Shown in pieces: positions 51,445 to 60,558 of a stretch of 64,000 nt of DNA (the stretch's first letter is position 1; every line of letters starts with the position of its first letter). Under the pieces are notes generated by a model that saw only the letters and a program-made list of their open reading frames with translations, ran no database searches and had not been told where the DNA came from. The DNA lies in the NCBI RefSeq assembly GCF_037969875.1, contig NZ_CP150218.1:3906001-3970000 (forward strand), read 5' to 3'. The DNA comes from Paenibacillus sp. FSL R7-0337 (GTDB lineage Bacteria > Bacillota > Bacilli > Paenibacillales > Paenibacillaceae). Both the position numbers and the translations under genes were made by a program.

Positions 51445-52770
51445 CTATTCGTTAAGGTACGTAGTCGCCTTGTTCTGAATCAGCTTGGCTACATCCTCTG
51501 CCGTCTTCTGTCCGCTGAAGAACGCGCCTGCTTCCTCACCGATGATGCTCAGAATCTTCACATCCATCATGGCGAAGTTATCCGCTGTATCCATCATGTC
51601 CTGGAACACCTTGAATTGTCCCTCAGGAACACTTGCAAGCTTGCCGTCCGGGAGCTTATACGTCCCGCTCTTCACCTGCTGCTGAAGCTCACTGAACTGC
51701 TTATCATTAAGCGACCGGAGCAGGGAGAAACCTTCTCTGCTCTGCAGGGACTGAACTTCATCAGAGAGCAGGAATTCCATGAATGTCCAGGCTTGTTCGG
51801 CAACCGGCGATTTGGCCTGTATCGCAAACGTGTAGCTCGGAATAATTCTCATGGCGCCGGAATTTCCGCTATGCGGCTTGTACAGCAGCTTGGGATTGGC
51901 AAAATAGGTATACGGAACGTTGATGAAATCCGCCGGGCCCTGTATAACGGCAGAATAGAACAATTGATTCTCGGTCTCCACCGGCTCGGTGGTCATCAGC
52001 TTCTCTTGATACATCTCGTTAATCTCCCGCATCATAAAGATGAAGGCAGGGGAATCAAACTTGGCCTTGCGCGCAGCTACGTCTACGAACTGGTTATAGC
52101 CGTCGAACACCATCTCCTGAAGCAGCATATCCGGCGGATTATTCGGAAGCGCGTAGCGGTGTGCGGACCCTGCCTGCTGCCCGGACGTAATCAGCGATTT
52201 GGAGATTTTCTTCCATTCCTGCCAAGTCCAGCTCTTATCGTCGATCTCTGCTTGCTTAAGTACATCCCCGTCTCCAAGGAACGCTCTCAGGCTGAACCCG
52301 GAAGGAATGATATAGGTGCCCCCGTTCACCTTAAGGGCATTCAGCACATTCATTTGCAGGTCTTCCTGCTTCAGCGTCTTCGACTGCTTGAGGTAATCAT
52401 CCATATCAAGGAATAGCTTCTTGCTCACGTAATCACTGGCGGGCAAACTGCCCGTTTCATAAATATCGGCTCCTTTGCCTGAGAGCAATGCCGTACCGGC
52501 GGTTTTCTGATACTTCTCATAATCCGGACCCTCCATCTTCTCGCTGATCCCCTTATACGCCTGAATCTGCAAATCGATATCCGGATAAGCCTGTTCAAAC
52601 TTCTTCTCTACCGCACGGTAGAATTCACTATCCTGCTGAACCGATAGCGTAACAACCGTCTTCCCCCCGGTGCTTGGAGCTTCTGCACTGCTCCCCGGAC
52701 TACATGCTGTCATCATCGTTGTAAAAGCAAGGCTCATCCCCAGCCAGCCCATTCTCTTATTCATCTTCAT
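51445..52770 (-). CDS. Extracellular solute-binding lipoprotein (CUT1-type)
   Basis: 441 residues from ATG 52770, nine bases after GGAGG. Lipobox MTAC at about C23. The two-lobed type 1 binding fold follows, with SPVAEQAWTFMEFLLSDEVQ near the end, typical of sugar-binding proteins. It should serve the two permeases at 54-55.8 kb. The substrate is unknown. Between it and the permeases lies an HlyD-like adaptor, an unusual guest in such operons. Confidence 0.88.
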   Translation of the reverse strand: MKMNKRMGWLGMSLAFTTMMTACSPGSSAEAPSTGGKTVVTLSVQQDSEFYRAVEKKFEQAYPDIDLQIQAYKGISEKMEGPDYEKYQKTAGTALLSGKGADIYETGSLPASDYVSKKLFLDMDDYLKQSKTLKQEDLQMNVLNALKVNGGTYIIPSGFSLRAFLGDGDVLKQAEIDDKSWTWQEWKKISKSLITSGQQAGSAHRYALPNNPPDMLLQEMVFDGYNQFVDVAARKAKFDSPAFIFMMREINEMYQEKLMTTEPVETENQLFYSAVIQGPADFINVPYTYFANPKLLYKPHSGNSGAMRIIPSYTFAIQAKSPVAEQAWTFMEFLLSDEVQSLQSREGFSLLRSLNDKQFSELQQQVKSGTYKLPDGKLASVPEGQFKVFQDMMDTADNFAMMDVKILSIIGEEAGAFFSGQKTAEDVAKLIQNKATTYLNE

Positions 52771-52819
52771 CCTTCACTACCTCCAATAATTGTTCGTATA
52801 GTATGACGTACTCCTGCGG

Positions 52820-53980
52820 CTATTGCAGACGTACGCGGTTCCCGTCCTGCAAGGGCTCACTGCTCTCCAGAATAATCATCTCGTCCCCATACAGGTTATC
52901 CGTCTGAATCATGCTGTCCGGGCCGTTCGTGATACTGGAGCGGATCTGAACCTCACGGGCGACAAACGTATTGCCTAGTGCCCCCCGCTGTTCCTCGATG
53001 GTATAGACGAAGCTGCGCCCGCCCGTCTGATGGATGGCCTTAGTCGGTACCACCACACCCTCCTGAAGGGACGGCTTCTTCATCTGGAACTGAACCTGCT
53101 CTCCCCCCTGAAGCGAACCCTCATTCATTACAATGAAGACCGTCTTCTGTGCGATGTCCTCCGCCCCGCTGGTATCCTCACTGGCCGGACTTCCGGCACG
53201 CGCCTCAGCGCTCTTGATCTCTGCAATCTTTCCCGGCAATATCCGGGCCGACGGCCCCTCAGCAGAATGAACCTCTACCTCAAGCTTCTCCCCCAAGGTA
53301 ATTCCAAGACTGGATAATAGCCCCGCGTCCGCCGTGAATTCGAATTGAAACCCCTCGCGGCTGCTTGACAGGACCAGATCCGGCTCGCCTGATGACGGTA
53401 TCCCCGGAAGGGCATTCAACCGGGTCACAATCCCGTCGAAGGGTGCCTTAAGCTGCTGCTCCGCAGTTAACCTCTCTCTCATCCCGGCGATTTTACGCGC
53501 CTGTCTGGCCTGCTCCTGCTTGCCTGCTTCAATCTCGCGCCGGGCCTTGCGAATCTGGAGCTCATCCCCTTCCGCATACGTCTGAATGAACTGATCCTGC
53601 AGGGTCTGCTGCCCGAGCTTTTGCTGATCCAGCAGCGCGATTTCATCCTGCAGCCCGGCTTCGGCAGACTGGCTGTCATAGAGGATCAGCCTCTGCCCCT
53701 TCTTCACCCGCTCTCCCTCCTGCACAAGCACCTCCCGTGGCTTCCAGCCGCTTCCATTCTGGAGCTTCACTTCATTCACGGGCCGCAGCACCCCGCTGCC
53801 CTCCAGCGTGAATTCAAGGCTCTTGCTCTGCGGCGTGACCGTCGTTACCTTGGGCAAGGTCAACGACTGCAGCGTATTGCTGAAGAAGGTGAAGAAGAGT
53901 AACACGCCCAGCAGCAGCAGGAAGGCCCTTTTAATGTTTTTTTTCCGCCTGTGGTCTGCGGGCACTCCTGTAATCTCCAT
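52820..53980 (-). CDS. HlyD/RND-adaptor-like membrane fusion protein
   Basis: 386 residues. One N-terminal membrane helix (about 19-37). Biotinyl-lipoyl half-motifs (VLVQEGERVKKGQRLILYD about 95-113, and QQLKAPFDGIVTRL about 172-185) flank a coiled-coil hairpin. A beta-barrel region and a C-terminal segment with VVPTKAIHQTGGRSFVYTIEE complete the fold. In Gram-positives such adaptors usually accompany MacB-type exporters. Here it sits between importer-type permeases and their binding protein, and no MacB ATPase is present. Confidence 0.85.
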   Translation of the reverse strand: MEITGVPADHRRKKNIKRAFLLLLGVLLFFTFFSNTLQSLTLPKVTTVTPQSKSLEFTLEGSGVLRPVNEVKLQNGSGWKPREVLVQEGERVKKGQRLILYDSQSAEAGLQDEIALLDQQKLGQQTLQDQFIQTYAEGDELQIRKARREIEAGKQEQARQARKIAGMRERLTAEQQLKAPFDGIVTRLNALPGIPSSGEPDLVLSSSREGFQFEFTADAGLLSSLGITLGEKLEVEVHSAEGPSARILPGKIAEIKSAEARAGSPASEDTSGAEDIAQKTVFIVMNEGSLQGGEQVQFQMKKPSLQEGVVVPTKAIHQTGGRSFVYTIEEQRGALGNTFVAREVQIRSSITNGPDSMIQTDNLYGDEMIILESSEPLQDGNRVRLQ

Positions 53981-54025
53981 TTCCCCGTTCTCCTCCTATC
54001 CTCATAAGTCCCTCATATGCGAACC

Positions 54026-54901
54026 CTAGCCCTTGATCCCGGATAACTGAATGCCCTCAATGAAATACGTCTCCGCATACAGGAAGAGCAGCACCATCGG
54101 GGCCATGTAGATGACCGAAGCAGCAAAGGCAAGCCCCTTCTCACTGCTGACATTCGATAAGTAGACGGATAGGGGCTGACGCAGCGGATCATCCAGGAAA
54201 ATCAGCGGCTGCTCCACCATATTCCAGTAATCGACGAATAAGAGAATCGTAAGCGCGGCCAGACCCGGCTGAACCATGGGAACAATAAGGGTATAAAAAA
54301 TCCGTAAATGTCCGGCTCCATCCATCTTGGCCGCTTCGATATAGGCATACGGAATATCCAGCATGAACTGCCTGAGCATGAACACACCGAAGGCCGCAAA
54401 AATACCAGGCAGGATAATGGCCCCCGGGCTATTCAGCAGCCCCAGCCGGTCAGCCATGATGTAGTTGGGCACCAGGGTTACCTGAAAGGGCATCAGCATC
54501 GTCAGGACATAGACCAGAAACAGGAGCTCCCGGCCCCGGAATCTCAGCTTGGAGAATGCGTACGCAGCCAGCGCAGCGATAAGCGTCTGTCCGGCAATGA
54601 TGGGCACCACCAGGAACACCGAATTCCAGAACATCGACAGGTACACCGGGCTCTCCAGCAGCACCTTGCCGTACTGCTCCAGAGAGACCTGATCGGGCAG
54701 CCATTTCAGATTGGCGAACGGATCGCTCCTGCCCTCTATGACCGTGTTCATTTGTCCGACCGGACCGTAATTGATCCCTATCTCGCGGCTACTCATGAAC
54801 GAATTGATGAGCGTGACCCCAATCGGGAACAGCATCAGCAGGGCAACCACTCCCATAATGACGGTTAATATTAGCTTGGGTAAGACTTTATCCACTGGCA
54901 C
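54026..54901 (-). CDS. CUT1 ABC transporter permease (MalG/UgpE-like)
   Basis: 291 residues from GTG 54901 (AGGTGG seven bases upstream); the frame stays open further up, over the previous gene. Six membrane helices. The EAA loop YAYIEAAKMDGAGHLRIFYTLIVPMVQPG is intact. An unusually long loop follows the first helix (about residues 35-80). Begins 14 bases after the other permease gene ends. No ATPase in the cluster. Confidence 0.9.
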   Translation of the reverse strand: MPVDKVLPKLILTVIMGVVALLMLFPIGVTLINSFMSSREIGINYGPVGQMNTVIEGRSDPFANLKWLPDQVSLEQYGKVLLESPVYLSMFWNSVFLVVPIIAGQTLIAALAAYAFSKLRFRGRELLFLVYVLTMLMPFQVTLVPNYIMADRLGLLNSPGAIILPGIFAAFGVFMLRQFMLDIPYAYIEAAKMDGAGHLRIFYTLIVPMVQPGLAALTILLFVDYWNMVEQPLIFLDDPLRQPLSVYLSNVSSEKGLAFAASVIYMAPMVLLFLYAETYFIEGIQLSGIKG

Positions 54902-54914
54902 AATCTCTCCACCT

Positions 54915-55781
54915 CTATTCCATATTTCGACGGTACCGGCGTTCCATGGCGAACAGCCCGAGAACAAGGATCAGAATGCCGCCGACCATCAGGGTAGATG
55001 CCGCTGTCATCTTCGGGAGGTCCAGGGACAGAAACATATTGTTCATAAAATGCTGCAGCATATAGATACTGTCATGCGGATACGGCCCGGCCAGCAGATA
55101 CGTCTCCCGGAATACCTTGAAAGAGTTAATGATCGACATCATGACTACAAAAAACATCGTAGAGGTTAAGTAGACCAGCGTAATGCTCCGGAACTGCCTG
55201 AAACGGCCGGCCCCTTCAATCTGGGCGGTTTCATAATAATCCTTCGGGATCTGCTGCAGTCCGGCCAGGAACAGGATCACGTTGTACCCGATGTTTTTCC
55301 ACACATACATCATCATAATTACATTCCGCGCGGTCTCCGTCTTCATCCAGTCCACCCGGGCCAGGCCGAAGCCGCTCAGCCAAGCATTCAGCGCCCCGTT
55401 CCAGTCGAACAGGATCTGCCAGATCAGGATGATGGAAGCGACAGGAACGACAAGCGGGAGAACGTAAGCCGTCCTTAGCCATTTCTGAAAATACAGCTTC
55501 TTATGGAGCAGCAGCGCGAGTCCCAGCGACAGCACGATCAGCAGCGGAACACTCACCAGGCTGAAGTAGAAGGTATTGAAGGCTGCCTTGCGGAAGGAGT
55601 CGCCCGCGATCAGCTCCCGGTACTGCTGCAGGCCCACATACTGCCCGTCCACCGCACGGTCCATGAAGGAATAGAACACGCCCATACCAAACGGAATCAG
55701 ATAAAACAAGGCAAACCCGATGAGACTGGGTGCCAGAAATAACCAAGCCACCGATGAATCCTTACGGGCCCAATTCTTCAA
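54915..55781 (-). CDS. CUT1 ABC transporter permease (MalF/UgpA-like)
   Basis: 288 residues starting at TTG 55781, seven bases after GGAGG. Six membrane helices; the EAA loop is present as DYYETAQIEGAGRFRQFRSITLVYLTS, with the usual EAA replaced by ETA. First gene of a seven-gene minus-strand cluster running to 47098. Confidence 0.9.
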   Translation of the reverse strand: MKNWARKDSSVAWLFLAPSLIGFALFYLIPFGMGVFYSFMDRAVDGQYVGLQQYRELIAGDSFRKAAFNTFYFSLVSVPLLIVLSLGLALLLHKKLYFQKWLRTAYVLPLVVPVASIILIWQILFDWNGALNAWLSGFGLARVDWMKTETARNVIMMMYVWKNIGYNVILFLAGLQQIPKDYYETAQIEGAGRFRQFRSITLVYLTSTMFFVVMMSIINSFKVFRETYLLAGPYPHDSIYMLQHFMNNMFLSLDLPKMTAASTLMVGGILILVLGLFAMERRYRRNME

Positions 55782-55797
55782 GTTGCTCCCTCCTTGT

Positions 55798-55858
55798 ATT
55801 TAAGAATAGGCGCAACTATTTAAGAACAAGTCGGGTAAAGATTAAAACTTTCTTAAAT
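55798..55858 (-). promoter_or_regulatory. Three ATTTAAGAA sites upstream of the permease cluster
   Basis: ATTTAAGAA at 55798-55806 and 55818-55826 (20 bases apart, two helical turns) and its reverse complement at 55850-55858. Spacing suggests cooperative binding, for example by the cluster's own VanR-like regulator. Confidence 0.45.
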
Positions 55859-55867
55859 TCTCTCCGC

Positions 55868-55908
55868 AAAAAAGCCGCGGACGGATGTATTATCCATTCG
55901 CAGCTTTT
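55868..55908 (-). terminator. Terminator of the sigma/anti-sigma operon
   Basis: On the minus strand AAAAGC...GGCTTTT arms with an inner ATGGAT/ATCC helix, followed by six T. Confidence 0.75.
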
Positions 55909-55925
55909 GCAGGGCACCGCATACT

Positions 55926-56870
55926 TTACTTCAGGTCTGTAATCTCCATGACCTTATCCCTGAACCGGTACGTCACACTAACATTCTCGATAACCGCTGT
56001 GTCGTCGTAGGCCAGAGAACCCTCGAACGCTAACGTATCACTATGGGTCCACACCAGATGGTCCGCATAACTGTAATTCTCGTGATCACTGCGCGTCCAA
56101 GTATCCAGCTTACGCTGCGCGCCATGTCTGATTCTCGCCGACTCTACCAGCTCCGGGCTGATCGTCCCCTTCTCCACATTCAGGATTTGCACGAATTCAC
56201 TTTTATTCGAGCGGGTCACCACCGCCAGCAGTTTCCGGTCCGGGGACGGGAGGATTTCCTTAATGTACATCGAGGGGGCCGCGAAGCTGAAATACGGTTC
56301 CAGCACATCATCTTGTATGCGCCAGAGTACATTCTGGGTGCCGTAATCGGAGTAATTGTTGAATAAGGTGAATATGATGCTCCCGTCAGCCATTTTGTGG
56401 AGATGGGGACTCTGGTAGCTTTTCGACAGGATATCCGTGGCAAAAGCAGCCGACTCCGCGATCTTCGCGGAATCACTGGTCAAGAAGGGCTGCAGCTTCT
56501 GAAGCGCCAGCTCCCGCGCCTTGGGATCATTGAAGCTCTCCACCAGCCGGTTCACCGCAATATATACCTTACCATCATTCCCGCTAGCTAACGCCTGAAG
56601 GAATTTATCCGCCTCATACTGCGCACGGGGGGCCAGCTCCATATCCTCCGCTGTCAGATAACGGATATAAGGCTCCTCCGTTTTATTTCTAGTGTATTCT
56701 GTGGCGAGCAGCACGGTAGAAGTTGAGCTGTATACGACCAGACAGGCGACTACGGCGATCCATCTTTTGGAGAACCTGTGGCCCCTGCCCCTTACTCCGC
56801 TGTGTTCAGCCGCCGCAATCAGCTCCTCGTCAATCTGCCCAATCTCCTTATACAAGTCCTCCCGCTTCAT
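55926..56870 (-). CDS. Membrane-anchored anti-sigma-like factor
   Basis: 314 residues. A short cytoplasmic N-terminus (MKREDLYKEIGQIDEELIAAAE) precedes a membrane helix (about 34-56) and an extracellular domain of about 255 residues with beta-propeller-like phrases (WRIQDDVLEPYFSF, PSPDRKLLAVVTRSNKSEFVQILN). It overlaps the ECF sigma gene by four bases (ATGA), the classic sigma/anti-sigma arrangement, so it probably holds that sigma factor inactive until an envelope signal. Confidence 0.78.
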   Translation of the reverse strand: MKREDLYKEIGQIDEELIAAAEHSGVRGRGHRFSKRWIAVVACLVVYSSTSTVLLATEYTRNKTEEPYIRYLTAEDMELAPRAQYEADKFLQALASGNDGKVYIAVNRLVESFNDPKARELALQKLQPFLTSDSAKIAESAAFATDILSKSYQSPHLHKMADGSIIFTLFNNYSDYGTQNVLWRIQDDVLEPYFSFAAPSMYIKEILPSPDRKLLAVVTRSNKSEFVQILNVEKGTISPELVESARIRHGAQRKLDTWTRSDHENYSYADHLVWTHSDTLAFEGSLAYDDTAVIENVSVTYRFRDKVMEITDLK

Positions 56871-57424
56871 AGGTGAACGCCTCCCTGGTCTAAATGAACT
56901 CTAAGCTTGTTCCGGGTCCTGAATAGGCTCGACTTCACCTTACTGCTGCTCATACCGAACCTGTCGGCGATGGCTTCTATCGAATCCGCATACCAATACC
57001 GTCTGACAAAAAGCTGCCGCGCCTCTTCCTCCAGCCCGTACAGGAATTCATTGATCAACAGGGCGGTTTCACCTGCGGCATGCTCCGTTTCTACCGTCTC
57101 CGCCGCAGGCAGGCAATCCTCCAGCTCCTCCAGAATCACCTCGAACTGGCGGCTCCGCTTCTTGGCCGTATTATAACCATGCTTGTCGAGCGCGATATTG
57201 CGGGTGATCCGCCCCAGAAATACCTTCAGTCTGCGGGGCAGATTAGGCGGAATAGCGTTCCACGCGGCTAGATAGGTGTCGTTCTCACACTCTTCCATAT
57301 CGGAGGGGCTTGCGACAATATTCCTGGCGATCGCCCGGCAGTAAGCACCATATTTGTTCCGGGTCTCCGTGATGGCCTGCTGTGAGCGCTGTAAGTATAG
57401 CTGGACTATCCCCTCATCTTCCAT
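56867..57424 (-). CDS. ECF-type RNA polymerase sigma factor
   Basis: 185 residues. Region 2 spans about 20-85 (YCRAIARNIVASPSDMEECENDTYLAAWNAIPPN) and region 4 about 130-180 (LEEEARQLFVRRYWYADSIEAIADRFGMSSSKVKSSLFRTRNKL). The start codon is preceded by a weak site. Paired with the anti-sigma-like gene it overlaps. No autoregulatory promoter was identified. Confidence 0.9.
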   Translation of the reverse strand: MEDEGIVQLYLQRSQQAITETRNKYGAYCRAIARNIVASPSDMEECENDTYLAAWNAIPPNLPRRLKVFLGRITRNIALDKHGYNTAKKRSRQFEVILEELEDCLPAAETVETEHAAGETALLINEFLYGLEEEARQLFVRRYWYADSIEAIADRFGMSSSKVKSSLFRTRNKLRVHLDQGGVHL

Positions 57425-57500
57425 CTGCTATTCTCCTTTTACGTCCTCTTATGTATATAGTAGAGAATGCTTAGCATCCGTTGCATCCCTCTCACCAAAA

Positions 57501-57542
57501 ATGCGATTAGCGCCCGGTTCATCACCGTTACGCTAATCGCAT
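57501..57542 (-). terminator. Terminator of the FlxA-like gene
   Basis: A perfect 12-bp inverted repeat, ATGCGATTAGCG and CGCTAATCGCAT, with an 18-base loop. On the minus strand TTTTGG follows, just after the FlxA-like stop at 57556. Confidence 0.8.
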
Positions 57543-57555
57543 CCTGATTCCAACC

Positions 57556-57930
57556 TTAGATTAAAGCATCGAAATGGCCCTCCGCATCCACCGTCGCCGT
57601 CCGGGGATCGGTCTGGCCGATACCCTTAAGGCCGCCCTTCCACTCCATCCTCCAGGGCGGAGCCTGAACATTCTGGGCGGCGGCACTCACATCCGTGACC
57701 GCGCTGCTTCCGGCTTTGTGCGCGAGCTGAACCTCAAGGAGACGGATCTGCCGCTGGAGCTGCTCCCGGCGGTAGGATGTCGCCTGCCCGCCCTGCGCCG
57801 CGTTCACCCGGTCCAGCTCCATCATCAGCCGGTTCCGCTGCTTCTCCAGGGAACTGACATCGCTCTGTGTGCCGCCGTAGGCAATGATGACCTGTACCGG
57901 ACTGATTCCTGATACACTCTGTCCTAGCAT
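57556..57930 (-). CDS. FlxA-like coiled-coil protein
   Basis: 124 residues. Central coiled coil (about 25-72: SSLEKQRNRLMMELDRVNAAQ ... REQLQRQIRLLEVQLAH) and a low-complexity C-terminus. The pattern resembles FlxA family proteins, of unknown function. GGAGGG lies three bases before the ATG. Apparently alone in its transcript. Confidence 0.65.
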   Translation of the reverse strand: MLGQSVSGISPVQVIIAYGGTQSDVSSLEKQRNRLMMELDRVNAAQGGQATSYRREQLQRQIRLLEVQLAHKAGSSAVTDVSAAAQNVQAPPWRMEWKGGLKGIGQTDPRTATVDAEGHFDALI

Positions 57931-58073
57931 GATCCATCCCTCCAGTCCTTGGCCCCCGCCTCAAATCCAGATATTTGGAAGCTTCTATTCCTATCTATTA
58001 CCCTGCTGCTCCCGGTATGACAACATTAAGATGCACTACTGAATTTCATTCTTTGAAAAATCTCCGAAAACAA

Positions 58074-58102
58074 TTTACATAATATCCTATATATGGTATC
58101 CT
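58074..58102 (+). promoter_or_regulatory. Possible sigma-A promoter of the esterase gene
   Basis: TTTACA (58074-58079), 17-base spacer, TATCCT (58097-58102), about 105 bases before the esterase start. Confidence 0.4.
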
Positions 58103-58209
58103 CGATGTGGATGCGCTTACATAATATGTCGGGAGAGGAGGAGGCGGCTCCGTTTCTGTAGAGGGAAGGCAATTAGGCTTCACCAATCGAATCAAGGAGG
58201 AGATATGAA

Positions 58210-59115
58210 ATGAAGAAAATAATGACCCGAATTGCAAGTCTGGCTCTGGCGACAGTACTGCTGTTGCCTGCAATGTCTTTTGCATCACCTGTGACAGAGG
58301 AGCAGGATTTGAGCCTCTCTGCGGATGCCGCTGCGGCTGTAACCAGCACCATCACTCCCGCTCCGCAAGGCTATGACGGATACCGCAATAATATTCCGCA
58401 CGGCAACGTACAGCAGATTTCTTATTATTCGACTACCGTAGGCAAGTCAAGAAACGCGATGGTATACACCCCTCCAGGCTATACCCCTTCCAAGACCTAC
58501 AATGTTCTCTACCTGCTGCACGGCATCGGCGGGGATCAGAACGAATGGCTGAACGGGATGAATCCGCGGAACATTCTGGACAACCTGTACTCCCAGAATA
58601 AGCTGGAGCCGATGATTGTCGTGTTCCCGAACGGCCGCGCTATGGCGGATGACCGCCCAATCGGCGATATTTATGCTGCCGACAAGGTAGCTGCCTTCGA
58701 ACGGTTTGAATTCGATCTGATCAATGACCTCATTCCTTACGTTGACTCTCACTTCCCGGTATACAAAAACAAGCAAAACCGTGCCCTGGCCGGATTATCC
58801 ATGGGCGGCGGACAGACCCTGAACTTTGGCCTGAAGCATCTGGACAAGTTCTCCTGGATCGGCGCGTTCTCTTCTGCTCCGAATACGAAGTCGGCCTCAC
58901 AGCTGATCACCAATCCGGCGCAGACGGCCAGCCAGCTGAAGCTGCTCTGGATCTCCTGCGGCGCCTCGGACGGCCTGCTCTATGTCAGCCAGAATTTCCA
59001 TAACAGCCTGACCAGCATGAACGTTCCGCATCTGTGGTATCTGGATGTAGGCGGACATGAGGGCAAGGTCTGGAGCAGCGGACTGTATCAGTTCTCGCAG
59101 CGGATCTTCAAGTAA
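58210..59115 (+). CDS. Secreted esterase (CE1/feruloyl esterase-like, alpha/beta hydrolase)
   Basis: 301 residues. Signal peptide (1-25; cleavage near SFA-SPV). The alpha/beta-hydrolase domain covers about 60-300: LYLLHGIGG (oxyanion region), nucleophile elbow GLSMGG (serine near 198), an acidic residue in SCGASDGL, and the catalytic histidine in VGGHEGKVW. It matches family CE1 enzymes, which release ferulate or acetate from plant xylan, and would fit with the CBM2 protein and sugar transporters nearby. GGAGGAG precedes the ATG. Confidence 0.88.
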   Translation: MKKIMTRIASLALATVLLLPAMSFASPVTEEQDLSLSADAAAAVTSTITPAPQGYDGYRNNIPHGNVQQISYYSTTVGKSRNAMVYTPPGYTPSKTYNVLYLLHGIGGDQNEWLNGMNPRNILDNLYSQNKLEPMIVVFPNGRAMADDRPIGDIYAADKVAAFERFEFDLINDLIPYVDSHFPVYKNKQNRALAGLSMGGGQTLNFGLKHLDKFSWIGAFSSAPNTKSASQLITNPAQTASQLKLLWISCGASDGLLYVSQNFHNSLTSMNVPHLWYLDVGGHEGKVWSSGLYQFSQRIFK

Positions 59116-59129
59116 TCCTGATCATAGCC

Positions 59130-59165
59130 TGCCTTCCCCTGATCCGCTAAGGTAAGGGGAGGGCA
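59130..59165 (+). terminator. Hairpin after the esterase gene
   Basis: TGCCTTCCCCT / AGGGGAGGGCA (11 bp, one G-T) with a 14-base loop; no clear T-run. Confidence 0.45.
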
Positions 59166-59209
59166 GCATTTCAAGATGAGCCCGGCCATACTACAAGGAG
59201 GGCAATACG

Positions 59210-59971
59210 ATGGATCCAATAATCGATTACTATGATTCCTATGATGAGGAGGGAAGGCTGTTCAGGGATAACGGGCATCAGATCGAATGGATCACAACGA
59301 TGTCTTACTTCAAAAAGCTGTTTAAGCCGGAAACCTACATTCTTGACGGCTGTGCAGGAACGGGGAATTACTCCTTTCAGCTTGCAGAAATGGGGCATAA
59401 GGTAGTTGCCGGAGATATTGTTCCTCATAATGTAGACATCATCAGAGAGAAGCAGCGCATACGCCCGGTATTGGCTGATATGTATACAGGAAGCATCACG
59501 GATTTATCACGTTTTGACAGCGAAACCTTTGATGTTGTTTTGAACATGGGAGCCTTTTATCATATCGGCAATGAAGACCGGCAGCTTGCCATGACCGAAT
59601 GCCTGCGCGTACTGAAGCCGGGCGGGTTACTCGCGGTCTCCTATATTAACAATGCCGCCGTTTCGGTATTGAGCATAAGTGATAGACTCAGCAACATGGA
59701 AGATGTACTTACCTGGCATACCAACCAGACGAAGGATGGTCTATTCCTACATATGTCACCTCAGGAAATGGAACACATGGCCGCAGCCTATCATACAGAG
59801 ATCGTTGCCCATCTTGGAACAGACGGGATCGGCTATCTTCTAGCTAACCATATTAATGGGGCGCAGCCAGAAGATTTCGAACACTGGCTTCAGTTTCATC
59901 TGCGGACCTGTGAGGATAAGAGTCTGCTCGGATATAGTTTGCATGCACTGGCGATTGTGCGGAAAGTGTAA
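59210..59971 (+). CDS. Class I SAM-dependent methyltransferase
   Basis: 253 residues. The nucleotide-binding motif I reads ILDGCAGTGNYSFQLAEMG (about 44-62), with the acidic loop VVAGDIVPHN and the post-motif VLNMGAFYHIGNEDRQLAM. Rossmann-type methyltransferase; substrate not predictable. AAGGAGG precedes the ATG. Followed by a hairpin shared with the convergent VOC gene. Confidence 0.85.
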   Translation: MDPIIDYYDSYDEEGRLFRDNGHQIEWITTMSYFKKLFKPETYILDGCAGTGNYSFQLAEMGHKVVAGDIVPHNVDIIREKQRIRPVLADMYTGSITDLSRFDSETFDVVLNMGAFYHIGNEDRQLAMTECLRVLKPGGLLAVSYINNAAVSVLSISDRLSNMEDVLTWHTNQTKDGLFLHMSPQEMEHMAAAYHTEIVAHLGTDGIGYLLANHINGAQPEDFEHWLQFHLRTCEDKSLLGYSLHALAIVRKV

Positions 59972-59995
59972 ACACAGACTCACTCCCCATAAAGC

Positions 59996-60029
59996 AAAAT
60001 AGGCTGCACGCTCATCGCGTGCAGCCTAT
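59996..60029. terminator. Terminator between the methyltransferase and VOC genes
   Basis: A perfect 13-bp stem ATAGGCTGCACGC / GCGTGCAGCCTAT with a five-base loop. TTTTGC follows on the minus strand; weaker T content on the plus strand. Confidence 0.75.
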
Positions 60030-60063
60030 CATGATTGATCCTCTCCGCTACTATTTGCCCGCT

Positions 60064-60483
60064 CTACCCAAGCTCCGTATAAATCTGGAACGTCACCCCG
60101 TACTTGTCTGTCAGATCGCCGAAGCCGGGGCTGAACGGCTCCTCCCGAAACGGCATATTGACTTGACCGCCCTCCTGCAGCGCATCAAAAATTCTCCGCG
60201 ACTCCTCCACACTATCCGTTGTAATGCAGATGGTTACCCGCTTGCCGCTCTCAACCGGCGTACCGCCAGGAGTATCCGAGAACATCAGCTCCGTGCCGCC
60301 CACCTGTACCTTGGCATGGGCCACCAGGCTTCGTACCTCATCCGGGAACGTGTCCGGGAGGTCCGGCATATCACCGTACGTCAGGATGGAGAGAACTTCA
60401 ACACCCATAGTCTGTGCATAGAACTGAATAGCCTCCTGCGTGCGCCCCTCCAGAGTGATGTAGGGAGTAAGTTTGACTGTCAT
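60064..60483 (-). CDS. VOC family protein, PhnB-like
   Basis: 139 residues. PhnB-type vicinal-oxygen-chelate fold: PYITLEGRTQEAIQFYAQTMGVEVL at the start, GGTELMFSDTPGG in the middle, PFSPGFGDLTDKYGVTFQIY at the end. These proteins often lack a known reaction. Lies just downstream of an ECF sigma gene on the same strand (75-base gap), a common neighbourhood for PhnB-like genes. Confidence 0.85.
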   Translation of the reverse strand: MTVKLTPYITLEGRTQEAIQFYAQTMGVEVLSILTYGDMPDLPDTFPDEVRSLVAHAKVQVGGTELMFSDTPGGTPVESGKRVTICITTDSVEESRRIFDALQEGGQVNMPFREEPFSPGFGDLTDKYGVTFQIYTELG

Positions 60484-60558
60484 TGTGTGTTCCTCCTTGA
60501 GTTCGGATTGGAATTGCCTGTGTGATTCATTAGTATAGACGTTCTAGCCGCGGAAGAA

